From NCBI RefSeq assembly GCF_937873765.1, contig NZ_CALMZC010000028.1:1-62122 (forward strand): a stretch of DNA of 62,122 nucleotides. Direction: 5' to 3'. Shown here piece after piece: positions 8,719-18,396 of the stretch. The notes under the pieces are model-generated. The model had not been told where the DNA came from, did not search any database, and saw nothing but the letters and a program-made list of their open reading frames with translations. This stretch comes from an uncultured Thiothrix sp. (GTDB lineage Bacteria; Pseudomonadota; Gammaproteobacteria; Thiotrichales; Thiotrichaceae). A program made the translations under genes and the position numbers. The first letter of the stretch is position 1. Each line of letters begins with the position of its first letter.

Positions 8719-9588
8719 TTATTGATAAGGAGTAAAGTAGTTAAGCTCGCGATGACGGAGTAAAACACAAGCCCCTAGCTTCTGGCGGAAGTGTTGATAG
8801 AGGGTTTCAGCGATATAAACTGAACGGTGGCGTCCGCCAGTACAACCAATGGAAACGGTCAAATAAGTTCGCTGACACGCTTCGGGGTCAGCCATCCAAA
8901 GCTCTAAAAAATCGCGCATACCTTGGTATAACTGCTGGACGCGTGGATGCTGTTGTAGCCAATCGATAATTGCGCTATCACGCCCTGTGAGAGCGCGTAA
9001 TTCAGGTATCCAGTAAGGATTAGGTAAACAGCGTACATCAAAGACAAAATCAGAATCAGACGGCGCTTCGTGCTTATACCCAAACGATTGAAACATCAAT
9101 GAAAAGTTAGGCAGTGGTGTTTCACCTAAGCGTGCACGTAGTAATAGACCTAACTCATACACATTGGTTTGTGAAGTATCAACGCGCCAATCGGCTTGTT
9201 GTGCTAAAAAACCTAGGAGCTTTTCTTCTAGCTCAATAGCCTTAGTTAATTCTTTTTCTTCATGAATCAGTGGATGACTACGGCGTGTTTCGTTATAGCG
9301 CTTCTGAATAACATCCTGCTGTGCATAGAGATAAATCAGGTGAGTTTTAGGATAAAGTTGGCGGATGCGTGCTAGAGTTTCAGGGATTTCTTTAAGGCTG
9401 GCTTTACCACCGCGTATATCAATGCCTATCGCTAAGCGCTCTAAATTGGCGATTTGCGGTGTTTGAATCAAGGCTTCAATCAATTGTGATGGAAGATTAT
9501 CAATGCAGTAATATCCAGTATCTTCCAAAGTTTGCAGTGCATAGCTCTTACCTGCACCTGACATACCACTAATAATGACAATCTGCAT
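8719..9588 (-). CDS. rapZ: RNase adapter protein RapZ
   Basis: The 289-residue protein carries a P-loop GMSGAGKS at residues 8-15 and the C-terminal signature VSIGCTGGRHRSV typical of RapZ/YvcJ. In enterobacteria RapZ binds small RNAs (GlmY/GlmZ) and guides RNase E to control GlmS. Whether that circuit exists here is not shown. It is the last gene of the rpoN-hpf-ptsN-rapZ run, 11 bp after ptsN, the standard gammaproteobacterial order. The ATG at 9588 gives the usual MQIVIISG start. Confidence 0.96.
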   Translation of the reverse strand: MQIVIISGMSGAGKSYALQTLEDTGYYCIDNLPSQLIEALIQTPQIANLERLAIGIDIRGGKASLKEIPETLARIRQLYPKTHLIYLYAQQDVIQKRYNETRRSHPLIHEEKELTKAIELEEKLLGFLAQQADWRVDTSQTNVYELGLLLRARLGETPLPNFSLMFQSFGYKHEAPSDSDFVFDVRCLPNPYWIPELRALTGRDSAIIDWLQQHPRVQQLYQGMRDFLELWMADPEACQRTYLTVSIGCTGGRHRSVYIAETLYQHFRQKLGACVLLRHRELNYFTPYQ

Positions 9589-9599
9589 GCAAACTCAGT

Positions 9600-10073
9600 T
9601 TATGCTGCGATTTTCTGCACAAATAGCGAGGATAAATAATCTAAAAGTAGTGCAGGCTCGCGTAGTTCTAACAAGGTTTTGGCTAAAGTTTTACGATTTA
9701 ATATCATAGCCAAATCACTTAATAAGGGCTGATAAGCCTCTGCTTGCCCATTGGGCACAATGAGTGCAAGCAAGACATGGACAGGTTTTTTATCGGGGGT
9801 ATCCATCTCGATCCCTTCCTCTAAAAGTAGTAAAGCAGCTCTTGCTTCAGGCACATTCAAGGATGCATGGGGAAGGACGATGCCATTCCCCATAGCAGTG
9901 CTACCCAATTTTTCACGAGCGATTAAGGCATTAAATACGACTTCATCCTCAAAGCCGAGTTCGCTACCTTTGTGGCTTAGCAATTCAGCGAGCTTTTCAA
10001 AAGCACGCTTTTTACTTGATAATTCATTAACACAGGCCACTCGCTCCATCGATAATAGGGTAACAATATCCAT
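9600..10073 (-). CDS. ptsN: PTS IIA-like nitrogen-regulatory protein PtsN (EIIA-Ntr)
   Basis: The 157-residue protein is the terminal phosphoacceptor of the nitrogen PTS. The phosphorylated histidine is H69 in GNGIVLPHASL. The length and the MDIVTLLSMERVAC start are normal. It lies 12 bp after hpf and 11 bp before rapZ in the rpoN operon. In relatives it regulates potassium transport and envelope-related targets according to its phosphorylation state; no PtsP or NPr gene is seen in this window. Confidence 0.96.
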   Translation of the reverse strand: MDIVTLLSMERVACVNELSSKKRAFEKLAELLSHKGSELGFEDEVVFNALIAREKLGSTAMGNGIVLPHASLNVPEARAALLLLEEGIEMDTPDKKPVHVLLALIVPNGQAEAYQPLLSDLAMILNRKTLAKTLLELREPALLLDYLSSLFVQKIAA

Positions 10074-10085
10074 ATTGAGTCTCGT

Positions 10086-10421
10086 TTAATCTGCCGCTTG
10101 CAGTTGGATAGTCCGTAGATTTTCATCACGGTGGTGATTTTTGAGCTTGTCTTTATGTTTAAGCACTTGGCGATCTAGCTTGTCGCAGAGTGCATCAATG
10201 GAGGCATACATATTATCTTCTTTAGCATTTGCATAGATTTGGTTACCACTGACATGAATAGTTGCCTCAGCACTATGTAGGGTCTTATTTTCTACTTCCA
10301 GAATAACATGCACATTCAAAACTTGATCAAAGTGGCGTTTGATACGCTCCAATTTTTCTTTGATGTAGCTGTTAAGAGCAGGAGTTACTTCAATGTGATG
10401 ACCAGTAATTTCTAATTGCAT
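10086..10421 (-). CDS. hpf: Ribosome hibernation-promoting factor (short HPF / sigma-54 modulation protein)
   Basis: The 111-residue start at ATG 10421 has an AAGGAG site 8 bases upstream and gives the family-typical opening MQLEITGHHIEVTP. An upstream in-frame start at 10460 lacks support. The fold is a single S30AE domain with no C-terminal dimerisation extension, so it is a short HPF that needs RMF or similar for 100S formation. It inhibits translation by binding the 30S decoding site during stasis. It follows rpoN by 55 bp and precedes ptsN by 12 bp. Confidence 0.95.
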   Translation of the reverse strand: MQLEITGHHIEVTPALNSYIKEKLERIKRHFDQVLNVHVILEVENKTLHSAEATIHVSGNQIYANAKEDNMYASIDALCDKLDRQVLKHKDKLKNHHRDENLRTIQLQAAD

Positions 10422-10476
10422 GTACAGACTCCTTAAAACAAGGTCTATAAAAATAGCCAACCTCCTAGTGGTTGAC

Positions 10477-11982
10477 TCAAGTCGTCACCAAGCCTTTCCG
10501 TTCATGAGAGGACGGAATTGACATGGCTTCACGATACTTTGTAACCGTGCGGCGTGCGACATTAATGCCTTGGTCTTTGAGCAATTGAGTAAGACTGCTA
10601 TCACTCAAGGGGGAACGGGCATCTTCTTTTGCGATTAACTGTTTGAGCATGGCGCGGATAGCGGTGGATGAGCAGCTAGAACCCGTATCGGTATCTAATT
10701 GACTAGAAAAGAAATATTTAAACTCAAAGATACCACGCGGGGTATACATATATTTGTTCGTGGTCACGCGAGAAATAGTGGATTCGTGCATTTCCAATTC
10801 TTCGGCGATATCGCGGAGGATCAGCGGTTTCATTGCTTGCTCACCATATTGCATGAAAGCAGATTGGCGTTCAACTATCGCTTTAGCCACATTCAGAATC
10901 GTACTGTTGCGGCTTTCAAGGCTGCGAATCAGCCAACGCGCTTGTTGCAAATTGTTTTTCAGATAATGTGAGTCAGTGCTATTTTTGACTTGCCCAATCA
11001 TATCCGCATACATTTGATTAATTTGCAGTTCCGGCGTCACCCGTTGGTTCAAGGATACAACCCAAGCATTGCGGATTTTATGTACAAACACATCCGGTGT
11101 AATGTAATCGGTGGTATTGGCAGAAAAGGCATTGCCCGGTTTTGGTTGCAAAGTTCTTAGCAAGGTAATCATTGCCTCGAAAGTATCTTGATTGATTTTT
11201 AATCGCTTCTGTATTTCTTTATAGTCGCGTTTCTCTAATAAGTCTAGATGCTTTTCGACCAAAATAACCGCTAGTTTTTGTAACTCGTTGGTAGGCTGTT
11301 TATAGAGCTGAATGAGCATACACTCACGTAAATCCCGTGCGCCTACCCCTAAAGGGTCAAGATGCTGGATGTATTTTAAAACCATCTCCACATCATCTAA
11401 CTCAATCGGTAATTCGTCGATTAAGCTCTCTAAAATATCCTCTACAGACTCGCACAAATAACCGGCTTCATCCAATGACTGCACAATGGTCACGGCTATG
11501 CGCTTATCAATTTCAGAAAGCTGGCTCAGGGTAATTTGCCATAGCAGGTGTTCTTGCAGGTCTTCAGAAGAACTCCCTTGGTTTTCTAGGAAGGCTTGGT
11601 TGTCGCTATCGCCATCATGATTGCTACCGATGCTAGTGTCATAGACATCATCCCAGGTTGCATCCAAATTTAAATCTTCAGGAATATCGCTATCCATGTT
11701 GCTAGGAGTGTCAACTTCACCTAGCTCACTTAAGTCATTGTCCCCTAAGGACTCTGTAGAATCGGTTGAATGTTCAGCATTAGGTGAACGTTCAGTCAGA
11801 GGCTCATCATTAGTTAAGCCAGAGTCTTCAGCGAGTTGTAACAGCGGATTCTCTTCAAGGGCTTGCTGAATTTCTTCCTGTAATTCGATGGATGAGAGTT
11901 GTAACAGACGAATAGCCTGTTGCAATTGAGGAGTCATGGACAGGGTTTGTCCAATTCGAATATCGAGTCCTTGTCTGAGCAT
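10477..11982 (-). CDS. rpoN: RNA polymerase sigma-54 factor RpoN
   Basis: The 501-residue sigma factor recognises -24/-12 promoters and needs enhancer-binding ATPases. Region I is glutamine- and leucine-rich (about 1-48). Region II is an unusually acidic Ser/Asp/Glu stretch at about 50-130. The core-binding and HTH regions follow, and the RpoN box ARRTVTKYRE is at about 476-485. It lies 119 bp after lptB and leads hpf-ptsN-rapZ, probably co-transcribed. A good -24/-12 candidate is found in the same window at 16969-16985. Confidence 0.97.
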   Translation of the reverse strand: MLRQGLDIRIGQTLSMTPQLQQAIRLLQLSSIELQEEIQQALEENPLLQLAEDSGLTNDEPLTERSPNAEHSTDSTESLGDNDLSELGEVDTPSNMDSDIPEDLNLDATWDDVYDTSIGSNHDGDSDNQAFLENQGSSSEDLQEHLLWQITLSQLSEIDKRIAVTIVQSLDEAGYLCESVEDILESLIDELPIELDDVEMVLKYIQHLDPLGVGARDLRECMLIQLYKQPTNELQKLAVILVEKHLDLLEKRDYKEIQKRLKINQDTFEAMITLLRTLQPKPGNAFSANTTDYITPDVFVHKIRNAWVVSLNQRVTPELQINQMYADMIGQVKNSTDSHYLKNNLQQARWLIRSLESRNSTILNVAKAIVERQSAFMQYGEQAMKPLILRDIAEELEMHESTISRVTTNKYMYTPRGIFEFKYFFSSQLDTDTGSSCSSTAIRAMLKQLIAKEDARSPLSDSSLTQLLKDQGINVARRTVTKYREAMSIPSSHERKGLVTT

Positions 11983-12101
11983 TAGTTATTCTTTTTTCCA
12001 GATTGAACAGTTGGGGCGCACCCGTATTCACATGGTAGTCCCAATTGAAAACAACTGCAAAAATGCCGCATAGCTGGTGAATCCTCGGTGAAGCACAGGG
12101 G

Positions 12102-12827
12102 TTAAAGTTGAAAGTTATCGCCTAAATAAACTTTACGTGCTTGTTCATTGTTCAAAATCTCATCTGGCGAACCTTCAGTGAGAATGCGTCCTTCACTAAG
12201 GATATAGGCTCTGTGACAAATGCCAAGCGTTTCGCGCACATTATGATCCGTAATCAGTACACCAATCTCGCGTGCGACCAGATGACGAATGATTTTTTGA
12301 ATTTCCAAGACTGAAATCGGGTCAACCCCCGCAAAGGGTTCATCCAATAAAATAAATTCTGGTTCAGTAGCGAGGGCACGGGCAATTTCTAAGCGTCGCC
12401 GCTCACCCCCCGATAAGCTAATCCCTAAACTATCGCGTAAATGTGTAATCTGAAATTCTTCTAGGAGTTGTTCCAGTTTGGCTTGGCGCTGCATACGGTT
12501 TAGATCCTTGCGCAGCTCCAATACAGCGAGAATATTGTCGGTGACGGTGAGCTTACGAAACACACTTGCTTCTTGAGCTAGATAACCTAATCCTGCGCGG
12601 GCGCGCTCATGCATAGGGGCTTGAGTAATATCCACATCATTAATGAAAATCTTGCCAGCATCCGCACCGACCAAACCAACAATCATATAAAAGCATGTGG
12701 TTTTCCCTGCGCCGTTCGGGCCAAGCAAACCCACAACTTCAGCACTGTGCACCGCTAAATTAACATCCTTGAGAATTTGGCGTTTCTTATAGCTTTTCTG
12801 TAAATGTTCTGCGCGCAGAATAGCCAT
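12102..12827 (-). CDS. lptB: LPS export ABC transporter ATP-binding protein LptB
   Basis: The 241-residue ATPase powers LPS extraction from the inner membrane with LptF/G. Walker A GPNGAGKT is at 36-43, the ABC signature [15 protein letters not shown] follows, and the Walker [13 protein letters not shown] is intact. The ATG at 12827 is preferred over an upstream in-frame start at 12911 because it matches the family length (241) and begins 7 bp after the lptA stop. LptF and LptG are not in the window, as is usual. Confidence 0.97.
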   Translation of the reverse strand: MAILRAEHLQKSYKKRQILKDVNLAVHSAEVVGLLGPNGAGKTTCFYMIVGLVGADAGKIFINDVDITQAPMHERARAGLGYLAQEASVFRKLTVTDNILAVLELRKDLNRMQRQAKLEQLLEEFQITHLRDSLGISLSGGERRRLEIARALATEPEFILLDEPFAGVDPISVLEIQKIIRHLVAREIGVLITDHNVRETLGICHRAYILSEGRILTEGSPDEILNNEQARKVYLGDNFQL

Positions 12828-12834
12828 AAAATTC

Positions 12835-13365
12835 TTATTGTGCTTTGTTGGTCGGATAGAAAATAGCCCGCACACGCCCTGATTTTTCACCTGGGGTAGT
12901 CGCTTGTCCACCAGCTTTTAATTCGCCATTTGCGGTCGAATACTCAATGCGATTACTTGCAAAATTGTCACGATCTTGGCTTAAACTAGCATCACCTTCT
13001 AAGACTAATTTCTTTTGAATCACAAAATACTGGACGTTTTTAGCACGGCCTAAGGCTTGCTTACCGCTATCCATGGTTTGTTGGAAATTAACTGGGGAGC
13101 CAGTAGCCTTTATGGTTTGAATTTCATTATCCGGTGCAGAAATTTCAATTCGGCTAGCACGAATGCTAAGTGTACCTTGTTTAATTTCTACATTACCTGC
13201 ATAGACGGCAGTTCCGGCTTCTTTGTTAAACACTACGGAGTCCGATTCGATCATCACCGGTTTTTCAGCATCACTACTGATGGCGTAGGCCGTGGTGCTA
13301 GCCAGCAGGCATAAGCTAGTGAATAGTTGCAGGAGCGGGTTGATAGGTTGATTTAACATTAGCAT
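12835..13365 (-). CDS. lptA: LPS periplasmic bridge protein LptA
   Basis: The 176-residue protein has a signal peptide (about 1-28, TTAYA cleavage) and an OstA/LptA beta-jellyroll (about 35-155: [24 protein letters not shown]). It forms the periplasmic bridge that carries LPS from LptC to LptD. Its start overlaps the lptC 3' end by 50 bp, and lptB begins 7 bp after its stop, indicating tight translational coupling. An ATG two codons in is equally possible. Confidence 0.95.
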   Translation of the reverse strand: MLMLNQPINPLLQLFTSLCLLASTTAYAISSDAEKPVMIESDSVVFNKEAGTAVYAGNVEIKQGTLSIRASRIEISAPDNEIQTIKATGSPVNFQQTMDSGKQALGRAKNVQYFVIQKKLVLEGDASLSQDRDNFASNRIEYSTANGELKAGGQATTPGEKSGRVRAIFYPTNKAQ

Positions 13366-13897
13366 TTAATCTCAAATAAGCCTCATCCAGTTTAGCTTCC
13401 AAGCCTGTACCCTGTAAAACCAATTGTGGACTAGTAATGGTGACCGGTTGGTCAGTACTAAGCTGTTGATCAGCCAAGCGATAATGTAAAAAAGCAGTCT
13501 GCAGATCAACGGACGAATTAGCTTGGCCGGCCATATGCAAGCGCACATGCCCGTTTAGGTCAGCTTCTTGAGTATCATGCCGCATTACAGCTTCATCAGC
13601 CGTTAACGTGGCGACATCGACTAGTTCGGTGGATTGAGTATCTTTGCTGGTGATTCGTGGGTTAACTATATTGCTGGTTTTAGTATCTTGGGAATAAGCC
13701 AAGTAAAGACCATCCATGGTATGACTAACACTGCCGGTAGCCGTGATCGCAGCTAGGCTGAAATCGGTTAAATAATAATCCACTGCTACATAGTCTTGTT
13801 TCGGTTGCTCTGCTTCAGGACGGTTTAGATAGTCCTCTAAATTATGCAAAAGGATTACGGCTAGCAGTACTGATACTAAGACTAAAAAAAACTTCAT
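13316..13897 (-). CDS. lptC: LPS export protein LptC
   Basis: The 193-residue bitopic inner-membrane protein has one N-terminal anchor (about residues 2-21) and a periplasmic LptC jellyroll. It relays LPS from LptBFG to LptA. Length equals the E. coli homologue (191). It overlaps kdsC by 4 bp upstream and lptA by 50 bp downstream. Sequence similarity in this family is low, so the call rests on both fold-type features and the kdsC-lptC-lptA-lptB order. Confidence 0.93.
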   Translation of the reverse strand: MKFFLVLVSVLLAVILLHNLEDYLNRPEAEQPKQDYVAVDYYLTDFSLAAITATGSVSHTMDGLYLAYSQDTKTSNIVNPRITSKDTQSTELVDVATLTADEAVMRHDTQEADLNGHVRLHMAGQANSSVDLQTAFLHYRLADQQLSTDQPVTITSPQLVLQGTGLEAKLDEAYLRLNANVKSTYQPAPATIH

Positions 13898-14427
13898 CGT
13901 AGATAGCCTTCTAGGATTGCTTGCAGTTGACCACGCGCATCTAACAGCATTTCACAAGTTTCACGCACTGCACCGCGTCCGCCAGAACGAGTAGTAATCC
14001 AGTGTGCATGCTCTTTAACGAAAGGATGCGCGTCAGCAACTGCAATGGCTAAACCTACTTGTTTCATAACGGGTAGATCAATCACATCATCACCAATATA
14101 AGCGATTTTCTCTGCAGGCAAACCCGTATGTTCTAGTAACGCAGCAAAAGCAGGGCGTTTGTCTCGAAAGCCTTGAAAGACTAATTCAGCAGGAATATTG
14201 AGATTTTTAGCGCGATGTTGCACCAACTCAGATTGACGCCCTGTCAGAATGGCGACTTTCATGCCTGCATCTTGTAACATGCGCAAGCCATGTCCATCAC
14301 GTGAGTTGAAAGCTTTATATTCTTGACCGTTATTATCGTAAAACAGGCTGCCATCTGTGAGCACACCATCCACATCGAGAATCAGTAGTTCAATCTGGCT
14401 AGCTAGTTCTTTATTGACCTTCATCAA
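13894..14427 (-). CDS. kdsC: 3-deoxy-D-manno-octulosonate 8-phosphate phosphatase KdsC
   Basis: The 177-residue HAD enzyme removes the phosphate from KDO-8-P during LPS core synthesis. The nucleophile motif LDVDGVLTDG places D18 and D20 at the active site, and GDDVIDLPVM is the metal-binding motif IV. It lacks a large cap domain, as is normal for the tetrameric C0-type family. It overlaps kdsD by 4 bp. Confidence 0.96.
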   Translation of the reverse strand: MMKVNKELASQIELLILDVDGVLTDGSLFYDNNGQEYKAFNSRDGHGLRMLQDAGMKVAILTGRQSELVQHRAKNLNIPAELVFQGFRDKRPAFAALLEHTGLPAEKIAYIGDDVIDLPVMKQVGLAIAVADAHPFVKEHAHWITTRSGGRGAVRETCEMLLDARGQLQAILEGYLR

Positions 14428-15395
14428 ACAATCCCTGCACGCAATAAATCATGCATATGAATAATACCGACTATTTGTCCAGCCTGCACTACAGGTAAAG
14501 CAGTAATGCTGTGCTCTTGCATCATATTCAAAGCGGTCACTGCTAGTTCGTCTGGCAGAATGGTATGTGAGCTAATGGTCATTAACTCGGCAATAGGACG
14601 ACCTTGTAACTCGCGACCATTTTCAAAGGAGCGGCGCAGGTCACCATCCGTAAACACGCCTAACAGGTAATCGCTTTCATCAACAATCGCGCTCATGCCA
14701 AAGCCATGTCGTGTCATCTCCAGAATGGTTTCACGAATATCAGCTGTCGGCAGCACGCGTGGAATCTCACCTTGAATATGCATTAAATCATGCACATGTA
14801 CTAACAAACGCTTGCCTAAACGCCCACCCGGATGTGAGCGGGCAAAGTCCTCAGCCGTGAAACCCCGCACCTCTAATAAAGCAATCGCCAGCGCATCACC
14901 CATCACTAAGGTAGCAGTTGTACTCGAAGTTGGGGCTAAGCCTAAGGGACAAGCTTCATGATCGACGCCTGTATAAATGTGAAAATCAGCTAATTGTGCT
15001 AATTCAGACTCTGGATTACCAGTCATAGCGATTAGGTTGATTTTTAAGCGGCGCACTACTGGCATAATCGCCAAGACTTCTTCGCTAGTACCTGAATTAG
15101 AGAGAGCAATGATGATATCACCATCAACGATCATGCCTAGATCACCATGACTGGCTTCGCCCGGATGCACAAAAAAGGCAGGCGTGCCGGTACTAGCAAG
15201 AGTAGCTGCGATCTTACTACCGATATGTCCTGATTTACCCATGCCAGTGACAATGACCCGACCTCGGCATTTAAGAATAGCCTCACAAGCCCCGACAAAC
15301 TGATCATCAATGCGTTCAGGAAGAGATTGAAGAGCGCTAATTTCGGCAGCAATGACCGCGCGCGCCAAGGTTTTCATGTCTTTAGCAGCATGCAT
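14424..15395 (-). CDS. kdsD: Arabinose-5-phosphate isomerase KdsD
   Basis: The 323-residue enzyme interconverts ribulose-5-P and arabinose-5-P, the first step to KDO. A SIS domain covers about 35-170 (VTGMGKSGHIGSKIAATLASTG) and two CBS domains cover about 205-320. It heads the kdsD-kdsC-lptCAB run and probably the whole operon down to rapZ. The 212 bp upstream should hold the promoter, but I see no convincing -35/-10 pair. Confidence 0.96.
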   Translation of the reverse strand: MHAAKDMKTLARAVIAAEISALQSLPERIDDQFVGACEAILKCRGRVIVTGMGKSGHIGSKIAATLASTGTPAFFVHPGEASHGDLGMIVDGDIIIALSNSGTSEEVLAIMPVVRRLKINLIAMTGNPESELAQLADFHIYTGVDHEACPLGLAPTSSTTATLVMGDALAIALLEVRGFTAEDFARSHPGGRLGKRLLVHVHDLMHIQGEIPRVLPTADIRETILEMTRHGFGMSAIVDESDYLLGVFTDGDLRRSFENGRELQGRPIAELMTISSHTILPDELAVTALNMMQEHSITALPVVQAGQIVGIIHMHDLLRAGIV

Positions 15396-15549
15396 CTTAA
15401 ATAGGGTTCTCTCATTCTTAATAATTAAGTAAGCTCTAAGCCTTACATCTACCCGCTCAAGCTAGTCTTGTTTAGATAATAATTAGGAGGCGGATTCTAA
15501 CAGGTCTTGATTGCAGGGACTAATTTCTCTCTAAAACTTGCTGCTTACT

Positions 15550-15582
15550 AAAAAGCAAAAGGATCTATATCACTATAGACCC
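15550..15582 (-). terminator. Rho-independent terminator downstream of the TerB-like gene
   Basis: On the minus strand, 26 bases after the TerB-like stop, GGTCTATA-gtga-TATAGATCC forms a hairpin with one bulge and is followed by TTTTGCTTTTT. It would end the hfq/TerB-like transcript before kdsD. Confidence 0.65.
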
Positions 15583-15607
15583 TTAGCAACTTTAAGCTAA
15601 TTACTGC

Positions 15608-16492
15608 TTAAGAATAAAGTTTAGGTGCACCGACTTGCTCATGTAGGGCATTGCAAACTTCAGGCGATAAGTTCAAGCCTTGCGCTAATTGGCTAAGATA
15701 TTGTGCTTCTGTGCGGGTATCTAAATCAATCGCTGCTAAAGAAATCGCGTAAATTTGCTGCGCCATGCCTTGTGGCACACTGCGTACAAAGCCTGCCACA
15801 TCCAAAGGTGCTTCAAATTCTTTACGGATAAAGTTCGCTTCAGAATCGCTAATACTACCGAGTTTACCAATGATGCGCTCTTGCTCTTGTTGATCAATAG
15901 TGCCATCTGCTTTTGCAGAGTTAATCATGGCGCGGATGATTAAGGTCGCTTGTTGTTCAGCCGCTTGCTGGTTGGGTAGTAATTGGCTACTTAAGTCAGG
16001 CACATTTGGGTTTTGACTTTGCATATACTTACTAACAGCACCTGTTAACAAATCACCTAAACCCCCTCCTTGACCTGCTTGTTGGTTGCCCATTAAGCCA
16101 CCTAACAGACCACCCAAACCACCCGCACCTGCTGCAGAAGTCTGTTGTGCACCACCGAGTAAGCTACCTAAAACATTACCTAAACCACCTTGATTTTGGT
16201 TAGTTTGTTGTCCACCGAGTAAGCTACCTAGAACATTACCCAAGCCACCCTGATTTTGATTAGCTTGTTGACCACCTAAGAGACTGCCTAAAACATTACC
16301 TAAGCCACCTTGATTAGGATTGTTTTGTGCACCACCTAAGAGACTCCCAAGGACATCCGCCATCCCGCCACCTTGTCGGTTACTGGAGCCACCGAGTGCC
16401 GAACCGAGAATGTTACCCAGTACATTACCAGCAGAACCGCCTGATAATGCGCCACTGCTTAACAAACTGCCGAGAATCTTAATTGCATCCAT
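15608..16492 (-). CDS. TerB-family (DUF533-like) protein with Gly/Asn/Gln-rich repeats
   Basis: The 294-residue protein has two parts. Residues 1-160 are low-complexity, rich in G, L, N and Q, with four 20-residue repeats centred on LGNVLGSLLGG. Residues 175-290 are an acidic helical TerB/DUF533 domain (AMINSAKADGTIDQQEQERI, then LDTRTEAQYLSQLAQGLNL) like YebE. No transmembrane segment is clear. The gene lies 24 bp after hfq on the same strand. TerB-like domains are linked to tellurite and envelope stress in some species, but the function of this group is unknown. Confidence 0.8.
   Translation of the reverse strand: MDAIKILGSLLSSGALSGGSAGNVLGNILGSALGGSSNRQGGGMADVLGSLLGGAQNNPNQGGLGNVLGSLLGGQQANQNQGGLGNVLGSLLGGQQTNQNQGGLGNVLGSLLGGAQQTSAAGAGGLGGLLGGLMGNQQAGQGGGLGDLLTGAVSKYMQSQNPNVPDLSSQLLPNQQAAEQQATLIIRAMINSAKADGTIDQQEQERIIGKLGSISDSEANFIRKEFEAPLDVAGFVRSVPQGMAQQIYAISLAAIDLDTRTEAQYLSQLAQGLNLSPEVCNALHEQVGAPKLYS
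16139..16372 (-). repeat. Tandem 60-bp (20-residue) repeats inside the TerB-like gene
   Basis: Four consecutive copies of a 60-bp unit encode residues 41-118. Copies two and three (QGGLGNVLGSLLGGQQ plus NQN) are nearly identical in protein. The DNA copies differ at synonymous sites, so the array is not a very recent duplication, but unequal exchange could still vary it. Confidence 0.9.
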
Positions 16493-16516
16493 TGGGATTG
16501 ATCCTTTCTTAAAAAA

Positions 16517-16750
16517 TTAATGGGTTTTCGGCGCTACTGAACCCGCACCTTTCGGTACTATCGTGGAAATAGCACTTTTCATAATTAGCTGAGAACTCGC
16601 CGCATCACGGTTAGAGGCCAACATCACTGAGAATTGATCGTAAGCAATAATAAACCCTTCCAATTTGATCCCATTGACGAGGAAACAAAAGACAGGGGCT
16701 TGGCTTTTTGCCAGATCATTTAAAAAAGTTTCTTGCATAGAATCTGCCAT
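16517..16750 (-). CDS. hfq: Hfq-like RNA chaperone with degenerate Sm2 motif
   Basis: With ATG 16750 the protein is 77 residues (MADSMQETFLNDLAK); an earlier in-frame GTG at 16780 is less likely. The Sm1 region FLVNGIKLEGFIIAYDQFSVML is clear Hfq. The Sm2 region reads MKSAISTIVP where canonical Hfq has YKHAISTVVP, so the conserved tyrosine and proximal-face histidine are absent, and a few extra residues (NRDAASSQ) lengthen the preceding loop. The acidic C-terminal tail is missing. It is not next to miaA or hflX as usual; it leads the TerB-like gene. It may be the only Hfq or a diverged second copy. Confidence 0.85.
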   Translation of the reverse strand: MADSMQETFLNDLAKSQAPVFCFLVNGIKLEGFIIAYDQFSVMLASNRDAASSQLIMKSAISTIVPKGAGSVAPKTH

Positions 16751-16968
16751 GATTTTGATTTGTCGCAATAGTATACGCACGCGTTCAAGGCAATTTAAAC
16801 CGTTGGTGATAAATGGCCTTAAGTTTTCTATGCCTAACTGACATAGGGTTTAGCCTAGTGTCTCAAACTGACAGATTATTGGCAAACTTGTCTTAATTCG
16901 CCTAGATAAGTTTTATTGATAATTAAGTAGCTTGGTAAAAAGTACTTTATAAATAGGGGGTTATGAAG

Positions 16969-16985
16969 TTGGCATAAGAGCTGCA
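16969..16985 (+). promoter_or_regulatory. Sigma-54 (-24/-12) promoter candidate
   Basis: TTGGCATAAGAGCTGCA matches the consensus YTGGCACGRNNNTTGCW at 14 of 17 positions counting the N's, including the essential GG and GC with exact 10-base spacing. It points right, into the gap between hfq and purA, with an expected start near 16996. No enhancer-binding regulator is encoded nearby. Confidence 0.7.
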
Positions 16986-16995
16986 AAGTAATGCT

Positions 16996-17088
16996 CAGAA
17001 TAGAATGTCAGAACGGTGCAGACCACGCCACACGCCTCATGTGGCTTCAAGCCCCACCTCTTAATAAGCGGTGGGGTTATTTTTTTAT
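16996..17088 (+). ncRNA. Candidate sigma-54-dependent small RNA (~90 nt)
   Basis: Downstream of the -24/-12 element there is no open frame of note, but there are two stem-loops: GCCACA/TGTGGC at 17027-17045, and the terminator CCCCACC/GGTGGGG at 17052-17076 followed by TTATTTTTTTATTT. A single-stranded ~30-base 5' region precedes them. This promoter, leader, hairpin and U-rich terminator layout is that of a trans-acting Hfq-binding RNA. Its 3' end abuts the purA stop, so it could also oppose purA read-through. Existence is inferred. Confidence 0.5.
17052..17088 (+). terminator. Rho-independent terminator (plus strand)
   Basis: CCCCACC (17052-17058) pairs perfectly with GGTGGGG (17070-17076), and TTATTTTTTTATTT follows. 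The U-tract is only on the plus strand, so it terminates rightward transcription toward purA rather than purA itself, although there is no protein gene on that strand. This is what points to a small RNA. Confidence 0.85.

Positions 17089-18396
<1,308 letters not shown>

Noticed and set aside
17052..17088. Hairpin as the purA terminator
   Set aside because: The T-run is on the plus strand only; on the minus strand the stem is followed by CTTGAAGCC, so it is not a good terminator for purA.
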